DNA of 64,000 nucleotides, from positions 62,001-126,000 of the forward strand of contig DATKPY010000003.1 in NCBI GenBank assembly GCA_035523875.1, given 5' to 3'. Source of the stretch: JASHUC01 sp035523875. GTDB lineage: Bacteria > Pseudomonadota > Gammaproteobacteria > Steroidobacterales > Steroidobacteraceae. Below are positions 47,023-54,244 of this stretch, piece after piece. Positions within the stretch are counted from its first letter, which is position 1. Every line of letters begins with the position of its first letter. A program made the position numbers and the translations under genes. The notes under the pieces are model-generated. The model searched no databases. It had not been told where the DNA came from and saw only the letters and a list, made by a program, of their open reading frames with translations.

Positions 47023-48993
47023 TCAATCCGGCGCATCGACCTCGGGGAGGATCGGCGGCTCCGTGCTGCCGGGAGGGACGGGATATCCGGTGCCGGCGCC
47101 GCTCGTGTCCGTTCGCGGGTTCACGCTCGCTGCCGGCGTGCGCAGATCGAGAATCGGCGGCTGCCCGCCCGCCAGGCGATGATCGATCAGCGTCAGGCGC
47201 GAATGGGCGAGCGCCGCCACGAGCCTGTCGAAGGTGTGCTCGATTAGGAACGGGTCCTTGTCCGCGGCATACGCGCGCCGATCGGCATCGAAGCGATACG
47301 CCGCCGCCGCCGCCGCGTCCACCGTCTCGGCAGCCTGCGCATCCGCCGCGGCAGTCAACTGATGGGCCTCCTCACGGGCGACTCCGGCAGTGCGCCGCGC
47401 GCGGCCGAGCTCATTCGCGATGCTTGCATTGGCGTTGATCTCGGCGGCCTGAACCGCATGGTAGGCCGCCGCCGCGCCTGCCGGAGGATGAATCTCCTCG
47501 ATCAGCACCGAGACGATGTCCATTCCCGAGCGATGGATGGCGGGGTCGGCGGCAAGCTCGGCACGGAGCGTCGCCCCGACGCTCTGGCGCCGTGCGCCGA
47601 GCACTGCATCGAGCGTGCGCGAATTGAAGTAGCGCAGCACCAGACGGCTCGCGACGTCGCGGATGAGGGATGCGGGCTGCGCGACCGTATAGACCGATTG
47701 CAAGGCGGCGCTGTCGGTGAGACCGACACGATACAATACGTATATTTCCGTGCTCACACTCTGGAAGCTCTGCTCGGCCGTGCCGGCGCTCGGCACGAGG
47801 TAATGGGCCTGGTCGGGATGCGCGCTTTCCCACAGCCGATTGAGCGAGACGGGCGGCGTCGCCTCCGCCCCGATGCGCTCGGGGGCCTGCGGCTCGGACT
47901 GGTCGACGCCGATTGCCACGGAGTGGATCGCTCCATACTCGACCGTCCGCAATCGCCCGAGCGGCCAGGGCAGCAGCAGATGCAGGCCGGGGCCGAGCAC
48001 GGCAACCGGCGCACCGAAGCGCTCGTAGACGCCGCGGTGCTCGAGATCGATCAGCTTGAGCCCGGTGAGCGCCCAGCAGAACAGCGCCGTCGCGCAGAGC
48101 GCCGGAAGGATTGCGGCGGAGAGAAACGCGAGCGCCCAGCTGCGCGCGAAGTCGAGGCCGAGATGCGTGCGCAGCAGGATCGCCGGCGCGCGCGGCCCGC
48201 CGGTGAGCGCCGCGGCGAGGATGCTCTCGGTGACCGCGCGAGCGTCGCCCGCCTCTGGCGCCGGCAGGAACAGCCGGCCGAGCGCGCGCAGCGCGAGCTC
48301 CGTCACGAGGAGTCCGGGGATGACCGCAAGCAGGTAGCCGGGCCAGCGCAGCCAGGCGAGCCCGGCCGCGCGCCCGAGCTCGATCGCGGCGGCGGCGGCG
48401 AGCAGCAGCGTCGCGAGCAGCAGCTGCCGGCGCACGGTCGGCGCCTCCGGCAGCAGCGCCGGCGGAAACGCGTTCATGACGCGCTCGGCCACGAGCGAGA
48501 CGAATGCGAGCGCGAGCACGAGCGCCGCGGCGAGGTTCGCGGCGGTCGGTTGCGCCGCAACGGGCGCACGCGGCCACAGTGTGCGGATGGCGAGCCAGAC
48601 GAGAAACGCGCCGGCAGGAGCAATGAGCGCCTGGCCCTGGCGGGCGGCGAAGCCCGGGTCGGTCCTGAGCCGCGCAGCGGCACCGGCCGACGGTGCGGTG
48701 CCGTGGGCGGAGAAGCCGAAGCGCGCCGCGGTGAGCGCGAGCGTGCCGAGGAGGGGGGTGAGGGCGGTGAGGAGCGCTCCGAGCACGCGGCCTGCGAGGC
48801 CGCCCGCGAGCGCCTCACGCGCGAGCGGGCCCAACGGCCCGAGCACGTGCACCGGCAGCAGCGCCGCAGCGAGCAGCACGGCGAAGCCGAGCGTCATCGC
48901 GCCGTAGAGCAGGCTCAGCTGACGGACGAGTCGCGCGGCCCGCGGCAGGACAGGCTCTTGGGAGGAGGCGGGAACGGAATCGGGGGGGCTCAT
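47023..48993 (-). CDS. Large HflK-like protein with multi-helix N-terminal domain
   Basis: 656 residues from ATG 48993; ATG 49020 in the same frame would overlap the divergent gene start. About seven hydrophobic segments occupy residues ~30-330, an extension absent from E. coli HflK. The SPFH domain (LIDLEHRGVYERFGAPVAVL, GLHLLLPWPLGRLRTVEYG) follows from ~335, then the helical segment and a Pro/Thr-rich tail. HflK proteins usually carry one helix, so the N terminus may be an integral-membrane module of a different function. First gene of a minus-strand operon leading to the P1B-ATPase. Confidence 0.82.
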   Translation of the reverse strand: MSPPDSVPASSQEPVLPRAARLVRQLSLLYGAMTLGFAVLLAAALLPVHVLGPLGPLAREALAGGLAGRVLGALLTALTPLLGTLALTAARFGFSAHGTAPSAGAAARLRTDPGFAARQGQALIAPAGAFLVWLAIRTLWPRAPVAAQPTAANLAAALVLALAFVSLVAERVMNAFPPALLPEAPTVRRQLLLATLLLAAAAAIELGRAAGLAWLRWPGYLLAVIPGLLVTELALRALGRLFLPAPEAGDARAVTESILAAALTGGPRAPAILLRTHLGLDFARSWALAFLSAAILPALCATALFCWALTGLKLIDLEHRGVYERFGAPVAVLGPGLHLLLPWPLGRLRTVEYGAIHSVAIGVDQSEPQAPERIGAEATPPVSLNRLWESAHPDQAHYLVPSAGTAEQSFQSVSTEIYVLYRVGLTDSAALQSVYTVAQPASLIRDVASRLVLRYFNSRTLDAVLGARRQSVGATLRAELAADPAIHRSGMDIVSVLIEEIHPPAGAAAAYHAVQAAEINANASIANELGRARRTAGVAREEAHQLTAAADAQAAETVDAAAAAAYRFDADRRAYAADKDPFLIEHTFDRLVAALAHSRLTLIDHRLAGGQPPILDLRTPAASVNPRTDTSGAGTGYPVPPGSTEPPILPEVDAPD

Positions 48994-49010
48994 GTCTCTG
49001 CGCTCGAGCG

Positions 49011-49772
49011 ATGCTGACATCTAGGATGCTGCGTTGGCAATGGGTCGCGGCGGCGCTGATCGTAGCGCTCGCCGCGGGCGCCGTTGCCGCGGCCCGCGCT
49101 CACGGGGAGCGCGAACGGCTCGCCCGGCGCCTGCTCGCAACCCCGCCCGGGGAGGTGGTCGAGCACCCCACGCTCGTGCGCTTTGCATTCACCGAGGCGC
49201 GACCGCTCTTCGCGCAGCACTGCGCCGTGTGCCACGGCGCGGATATGCGCGGCACCGTGGCACTCGGTGCACCCGATCTCCGCGACTCGGTCTGGCTCTA
49301 CGGCGATGGGAGTGTTTATGACATCGAGCGCACCATCCTGTTCGGCGTCCGTTCGGGCCAGAGCAAGTCGCACAACGTCACCGACATGCCGGCATTCGGC
49401 GCGCGCGGCATGCTGAGCGATGAGCAGATCCGTGACGTCGTGCAGTATCTGTTGAAGCTCAACGCCCGGCCGCATCAGGCGGAGGCCGCCGAGGACGGTC
49501 GTGTCGTCTTCTACGGCAAGGGCGACTGCTTCGACTGTCACGCATCGGATGCGCGCGGCGACTCCGATTACGGCGCGCCCGATCTCACCGTGAACGTCTG
49601 GGATAGCGGCGGGGACCCGGACTCGCTCTACCGCAGCATCTACTACGGGCGCCATCGGATCATGCCGGCATGGCTCGGGACGTTGAGCCTCGAGCAGATC
49701 CGTGCACTCGCCGTCTACATTCACGTCCTCTCCCATCCGGCGCGCCGCGGCTCGCAGGCCGCGGCGGGCTGA
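49011..49772 (+). CDS. CcoP/FixP-like diheme cytochrome c
   Basis: 253 residues; ATG 49011 or ATG 49026 may be used. One N-terminal helix (WVAAALIVALAAGAVAAA) anchors it to the membrane. Two heme motifs: CAVCH (71-75) with VWLYGDGSVYDIERT and DMPAF, and CDFCH-like CFDCH (173-177) with GAPDL and RIMPAW. The layout is that of the CcoP subunit of cbb3 oxidases, but no other oxidase subunit is near. It would relay electrons in the periplasm. First gene of an operon with a parvulin-like isomerase and a HupE-like protein. Confidence 0.88.
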   Translation: MLTSRMLRWQWVAAALIVALAAGAVAAARAHGERERLARRLLATPPGEVVEHPTLVRFAFTEARPLFAQHCAVCHGADMRGTVALGAPDLRDSVWLYGDGSVYDIERTILFGVRSGQSKSHNVTDMPAFGARGMLSDEQIRDVVQYLLKLNARPHQAEAAEDGRVVFYGKGDCFDCHASDARGDSDYGAPDLTVNVWDSGGDPDSLYRSIYYGRHRIMPAWLGTLSLEQIRALAVYIHVLSHPARRGSQAAAG

Positions 49773-49787
49773 GCAATCCGCCGGAGC

Positions 49788-50756
49788 ATGACGATGGCGC
49801 AGAGCGAATCGATCCAGGCTACACGGCCCCGCTTCGGCGCGCGTCTCGTGCGAACGCTCGCGCATCCGCGACTCGCCACCACGGTGCTGCCGGCGTGCGG
49901 CGTCGTGCTCGGACTCGCCGCCGCGGGGGCGAGCCTGTTCCGACCCGTGGCGCGGCCGCTCACGAGCGTGCCGCCCGGCTACGTGGCCCTCGTCGATCAG
50001 AAGGGCGTGCTGATGAGCGACTTCATCGCGCAGACGCAGAGCGAGACGGGCGCGGACTTTGCCGATACGAGCCCGCAGGAGCGCCGCCGCGTGCTGCGCG
50101 AGATGATCGATCAGGAGCTGCTCGTGCAGCGGGCGCTCGTGCTCGATCTGCCGGAGACGACCACCGAGGTGCGCGAGACCATGGCGTCCGCCGTGAACGC
50201 GCAGGTCGAGGCGCCGCTCCTTGCGCTCGAGCCGACCGACGCGCAGCTGCGAGCGTTCTACGATGCGCATCGCGCCCGGTACACCTTGGGCGGCACGATG
50301 ACAGTGCACGATCTGCTGCTGCATTTCGGCGGTTACGCGGATGCCGATCAGACGCTCGCTCAGGCCGAGGTCGACGCGGCCGAGGCAGTCTATCAGCTGC
50401 GCTCCGGGGCACCGATCGACTACGTGATGGAGCACTACGGATTCGTCGACTCCGGCAGGGTCGACAACACCGAGCAGCTCGAGTTCGCCGCGAAGCTGCA
50501 TCTCGGCGCGAAGCTGTACCAGGTCGCCACGACCCTCGGTGACGGGGAGGTCTCCGATCCGGTCGCGATGGCCGACGGCGTCCACGTTCTGGTGATGGAC
50601 CGGCGCCGGCCGCCGCGGCCGGCGGACTTCGACTCGGTGCGCAACACCGTGTACTCCGACTACCGGGCCGCCGAGAGCGCACGCGCGCGTGCCGAGAATC
50701 TGCGCATCCTGCGCTCGCAGGCGCGAATCCTGCTCGCGCCGGGACAGTCCGAATGA
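49788..50756 (+). CDS. Periplasmic parvulin-type peptidyl-prolyl isomerase/chaperone
   Basis: 322 residues with an N-terminal anchor (TTVLPACGVVLGLAAAGASLF). A SurA-like helical part (EMIDQELLVQRALVLDLP) precedes a parvulin domain (TMTVHDLLLHFGGYAD, SGAPIDYVMEHYG, LGDGEVSDPVAMADGVHVLVM). It would help fold or assemble a periplasmic or membrane partner. It is 15 bases after the cytochrome gene and its stop overlaps the next ATG (ATGA). Neighbours suggest the client is the cytochrome or the HupE-like protein, which is inference. Confidence 0.85.
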   Translation: MTMAQSESIQATRPRFGARLVRTLAHPRLATTVLPACGVVLGLAAAGASLFRPVARPLTSVPPGYVALVDQKGVLMSDFIAQTQSETGADFADTSPQERRRVLREMIDQELLVQRALVLDLPETTTEVRETMASAVNAQVEAPLLALEPTDAQLRAFYDAHRARYTLGGTMTVHDLLLHFGGYADADQTLAQAEVDAAEAVYQLRSGAPIDYVMEHYGFVDSGRVDNTEQLEFAAKLHLGAKLYQVATTLGDGEVSDPVAMADGVHVLVMDRRRPPRPADFDSVRNTVYSDYRAAESARARAENLRILRSQARILLAPGQSE

Positions 50757-51979
50757 GAGGGGCGCTGCGCGCTGCGCTCTTCTCATTGGCCTGCTTCCTC
50801 GGCGCGGCAGCGGGACCGGCGCTCGCCGCCGGCCCGAGCGTGAGCTACTCCACCTGGATCTTCTCCGGACAGAGCGTCGTCCTGCGTTACCGGCTGGCCG
50901 TCGCCGCCGCCCAGCGTCTGACCGGCGTCGATGTCCCGGTGCTCACCGTGCGCGAGCTCGGCGACTACGTGCTCGCACACACGGCCGTCACGGCGGCGGG
51001 TCGACCCTGCCCGGCGGCTGATCAGGGCTATGACCTCGGCAAGGTCGATCCGCTCGAGGTCGGTACCGGTCTCTACGGCTTCGAGATCGTCTTTCGCTGC
51101 CCCGAGCCGCTCGCGGGCGCGGTCGAGCTCGACGAGCGGGCGGTCTTCGACCGCGTGCCCACGCACGTCGATTTCGCGCGCGTCGAGATCGGCGGACGGT
51201 TCATCGATGAGTTGTTCACCGCGGGGCACGAACGGTTGCGGATCGCACAGCCGAGTCGCCTCGAGCCGGTGGGAGTCGCACGCTACGCGCGCCTTGGCGC
51301 TGCGCACGTGCTCGACAGTCCCGATCGGCTCTGCTTTCTGCTCGGCGCGCTGCTGCTCGTGCGCCGCCGCCGCGACCTCGCGGGCTTGGGGATCGCACTC
51401 GCGAGCGGCTATGGTCTCGCGCTCCTCGTGCAACGAGCGGGCCTGCTCGCACCGCAGATGCCGCTGCTCGAAGCGTTCGTCGCCGCGCTCATCGTGCTCA
51501 TCGCGGCGCTCGTTGCGCTCTGCGCGCCGGGCGGCTCGCGCCGCATCGTGCTCGGCTGGCCCGTACTGCTCGCGATGCTTGCGGCCGTCGCGCTCGCGCT
51601 GCACGCACCCCGCACGGCGCTGCTGCTCGCCGGCACGGCGCTCTTCTCCGCGGCACTCATCGGGCTTTGCGCCGCCCGGCCGGCGCACGGCAGCGCCTGG
51701 CTCCTCCTCGCGGCAGTGCTCGGCTTCGTCGACGGCTTCGTGCTCCCCGCGCTCATTGCGCCGGTCGGTCTCGCGCCCCGCGCTCAGGTGTTCTTCGCCG
51801 CCGGCTACGATGTGGGCGCGCTCGGCACGCAGGCGGCGCTGGTCGCACTCGCCGCCGGTGGGTTCGCCGCATTGCGCCGCGGTGCACTCGTGCCGCGCGG
51901 GCCCGTGTGGGCCGGGCTCGCGGCGGCCTGTCTCGGCGGCGTCGGCGCGTTCTGGTTCGTGAGCCGTCTTCACCTTTAG
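50753..51979 (+). CDS. HupE/UreJ-like membrane protein with degenerate His motifs
   Basis: 408 residues: signal peptide (~1-25), a ~150-residue periplasmic domain and seven hydrophobic segments from ~185. The layout is that of HupE/UreJ_2. The usual metal-related motifs appear altered: H-x-x-x-G-x-DH is AAHVLDSPDRL (H185 kept, second His replaced by Arg192), the AHS helix is SGYGLALLV, and the HGFGFA loop is FVDGFVLP. It may therefore have lost metal transport and kept a structural or assembly role. It overlaps the PPIase gene by 4 bases and the convergent sigma gene by 4. Confidence 0.75.
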   Translation: MRGALRAALFSLACFLGAAAGPALAAGPSVSYSTWIFSGQSVVLRYRLAVAAAQRLTGVDVPVLTVRELGDYVLAHTAVTAAGRPCPAADQGYDLGKVDPLEVGTGLYGFEIVFRCPEPLAGAVELDERAVFDRVPTHVDFARVEIGGRFIDELFTAGHERLRIAQPSRLEPVGVARYARLGAAHVLDSPDRLCFLLGALLLVRRRRDLAGLGIALASGYGLALLVQRAGLLAPQMPLLEAFVAALIVLIAALVALCAPGGSRRIVLGWPVLLAMLAAVALALHAPRTALLLAGTALFSAALIGLCAARPAHGSAWLLLAAVLGFVDGFVLPALIAPVGLAPRAQVFFAAGYDVGALGTQAALVALAAGGFAALRRGALVPRGPVWAGLAAACLGGVGAFWFVSRLHL

Positions 51980-52707
51980 CGCAGGTCGACGGGCTCGCGC
52001 AGCGCCGCCTCGAGACGCTGCCGCCCGCGACGTATCCGCAATTCGACCGCCTTGCGGGTGACTCCGAGGCGCCGCGCGACACGCTCTTGCGGAAGCTCCC
52101 CGAGCGCCGTGAGCAGCAGCGGATCGCGCATCTTCGCGGGCAACCGCTCGAGCGCCTGCGCAAGCGCCTGCACGCGCTCGCAGTCGATGAGCGAGCGCTC
52201 GATGCCGTGGGGATCGAGCGTGCCCGGCTGCGCCACGAGCTCCCGCTCGAGCCGCTCGAGCAGGCCCGCGTGGGCACGGCGATGGCGCAGCCAATCGCGG
52301 TATTTGTTGAGCGCGATCGTCGTGAGCCACGCCTCGAAGGGTCGCCGCGCATCGTAGTGCCCGAGCGCGCGCCAGATCGCGAGGTGAGTGTCCTGCACGA
52401 TGTCGTGGAGGTCATTGGGATTGCGCAGCCGCGGGGCAAGCAGGCGGCGCAGGTGCTTGCCGTGGCGCTCCATGAGGCGCGCGAACGCCCGCTGCCCGCC
52501 GTTGAGCGCGAGCGTGACGAGCTCTCCGTCCGTCGGGCCCGCGGTGGAGCGGGCGCTCGGAGTCCGCGCCGCGTGGCAGACACGAAGCAGCCGCGCCGAG
52601 CGCGATGCGGCCGACGTACGCAGGCGCTGCGACTGCGGAGTGCTGCGAAATGCTGTCCCGGGTCCGCTCTGCACGTGATGAGGCCCCACTGCCTGAGCCT
52701 CGTGCAC
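51976..52707 (-). CDS. ECF-type RNA polymerase sigma factor
   Basis: 243 residues if GTG 52707 is used; GTG 52689 or 52674 would shorten a poorly conserved N-terminal tail. Region 2 (AFARLMERHGKHLRRLL, DLHDIVQDTHLAIWRAL, AWLTTIALNKYRDWLR) and region 4 (LPAKMRDPLLLTAL, GVTRKAVELRIRRGRQRL) are clear. No anti-sigma gene is next to it. Convergent with the HupE-like gene and divergent from the amino-acid permease. The inducing signal is unknown. Confidence 0.88.
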   Translation of the reverse strand: MHEAQAVGPHHVQSGPGTAFRSTPQSQRLRTSAASRSARLLRVCHAARTPSARSTAGPTDGELVTLALNGGQRAFARLMERHGKHLRRLLAPRLRNPNDLHDIVQDTHLAIWRALGHYDARRPFEAWLTTIALNKYRDWLRHRRAHAGLLERLERELVAQPGTLDPHGIERSLIDCERVQALAQALERLPAKMRDPLLLTALGELPQERVARRLGVTRKAVELRIRRGRQRLEAALREPVDLR

Positions 52708-52846
52708 GGTCGCGGGGTGCGACCCGGGCTGTCACGTAAGTTACCGTTGCGGCGAGCGTTCGCTTACGTTAACGCGCGCGTTAAGCCTGTTAACACGCGC
52801 CGCCGCGGGGCGCGCTTGAGGCGCTGCGGTCCCCTACAATGCCCTC
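52708..52846. promoter_or_regulatory. Palindrome-rich divergent regulatory region
   Basis: A 139-base divergent gap between the sigma factor and permease genes. It holds GTAAGTTAC (52736-52744), a perfect 16-base palindrome TTAACGCGCGCGTTAA (52769-52784), and a GTTAAC (~52789-52794). These AT-ended motifs stand out in GC-rich DNA and look like binding sites for a dimeric regulator. Confidence 0.45.
52835..52840 (+). promoter_or_regulatory. TACAAT -10 of the permease gene, probably leaderless
   Basis: TACAAT ends six bases before ATG 52847, with no Shine-Dalgarno in GCCCTC. A TTGAGG at 52816-52821 is only 13 bases upstream of it, too close for a standard -35. The start would be at or near the ATG. 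Confidence 0.45.
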
Positions 52847-54202
52847 ATGCCTGCGGCCGCGCCGAAGTCCGACGCCACCCACGCGCCCGATCCGGAGGCG
52901 CGGCTCGAGCGAGCCCTCGGTGTGCGCGAGCTTGCGGCCACGATCTTCAACTATACCGTGGGTAGCGGCATCTTCGCGCTGCCGGCCGTAGCCGTCGCGG
53001 AGCTCGGCGGCGCCGCACCGCTTGCCTATGTCGCCTGCGCACTCGTGATGGGATGCGTCGTGCTGTGCTTCGCCGAGGCCGGAAGTCGCGTGTCGCTCAC
53101 CGGCGGACCGTACGCCTACGTGGAGGTTGCGCTCGGCCCGTTCGTGGGATTCATCGCGGGGGTGATGCTGTTCGCGACCGGCCTGTCGGCGGGCGCCGCA
53201 GTGGTCGTGCTGTTCGTGGATTCGGTGGGTGCGGCGAGCCCGCTCGGCGCCGCGTGGCTGCGCGGGACGCTGATCGTCGCGGTCGTCGTGGGGCTTGCGG
53301 CGATCAATCTACGCGGCGTGCGCCGCAGCGCGCAGGCGGTCGAGGTTCTCACCGTGGCGAAGCTCGTGCCGCTCGTGCTGTTCGTGGTCGCGGGTGCGGC
53401 GTTCATCCATCCGCAGAATCTTGCCTGGCGCACGACGCCGCCGCTCAAGGACGTGCTCGGCACGGCCGGTATCGTGATCTTTGCGTTCTCGGGGATTGAA
53501 TCGGCGCTCACGCCGAGCGGCGAGGTGCGCGCACCCGCGCGCACGGTACCTCGTGCGTCGTTCCTGGCCCTCGGCGCCGCGACGCTGCTCTACCTTGCGA
53601 TCCAATGGGTCGCGCTCGGCATCGAGGGCAGCGCGCTCGGGCGCACGGGCGCGACGCCGCTCGCCGACGCCGCCGGTGAGTTCGCCGGCCACGGCGGACG
53701 GCTGCTGATGATCGTCGGGGCGAGCGTGTCGATGCTCGGCTATCTGAGCGGCAACATGCTCGCCGTGCCGCGCTCGCTCTTTGCGTTCGCGCGCGACGGA
53801 TTCCTGCCGCGTGTGCTCGCCGCCGTCGATCCGCGCTTTCACGTGCCGCACGTGGCCGTGGTCGTCTACGCGCTCGCGCTCGCCTGCCTCGCGCTCTCGG
53901 GCACGTTCCGCGAGCTCGCGGTGCTGTCGAATCTGGCCGCCTTCGTCCTCTACGCGCTCTCCGCGATCGGCGTGTGGGCGCTGCGGCGGCGCGACGTTCG
54001 CGAGGCCGGCGTTCCGTTCCGCATTCCGGGGGGGCCGACCGTGCCGCTCGCGGCGTGCGTGCTCAGCCTGGGACTCATCTTCGCGACGGCGCAGCGCCTC
54101 GAGCTCATCGGCTTGGGCGCGATGGCCGCTGTCGCCATCCTGCTCTACGCTGTCCGCACAGTGCGCACGCGGCGCGTTAGCGCAGCGTCGCTCGAAGGGT
54201 GA
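52847..54202 (+). CDS. APC-family amino-acid permease
   Basis: 451 residues with twelve hydrophobic segments. The first helix carries the family motif ATIFNYTVGSGIFALP; NLRGVRRSAQAVE and GIVIFAFSGIESALTPSGEV follow. It takes up or exchanges an unidentified amino acid or polyamine. No partner gene is coupled to it. The start is fixed by ATG 52847 just after a TACAAT box. Confidence 0.9.
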   Translation: MPAAAPKSDATHAPDPEARLERALGVRELAATIFNYTVGSGIFALPAVAVAELGGAAPLAYVACALVMGCVVLCFAEAGSRVSLTGGPYAYVEVALGPFVGFIAGVMLFATGLSAGAAVVVLFVDSVGAASPLGAAWLRGTLIVAVVVGLAAINLRGVRRSAQAVEVLTVAKLVPLVLFVVAGAAFIHPQNLAWRTTPPLKDVLGTAGIVIFAFSGIESALTPSGEVRAPARTVPRASFLALGAATLLYLAIQWVALGIEGSALGRTGATPLADAAGEFAGHGGRLLMIVGASVSMLGYLSGNMLAVPRSLFAFARDGFLPRVLAAVDPRFHVPHVAVVVYALALACLALSGTFRELAVLSNLAAFVLYALSAIGVWALRRRDVREAGVPFRIPGGPTVPLAACVLSLGLIFATAQRLELIGLGAMAAVAILLYAVRTVRTRRVSAASLEG

Positions 54203-54244
54203 TAATTCGCGCATGATGCATTCGCCCGAGCGCACGCTGCGATC

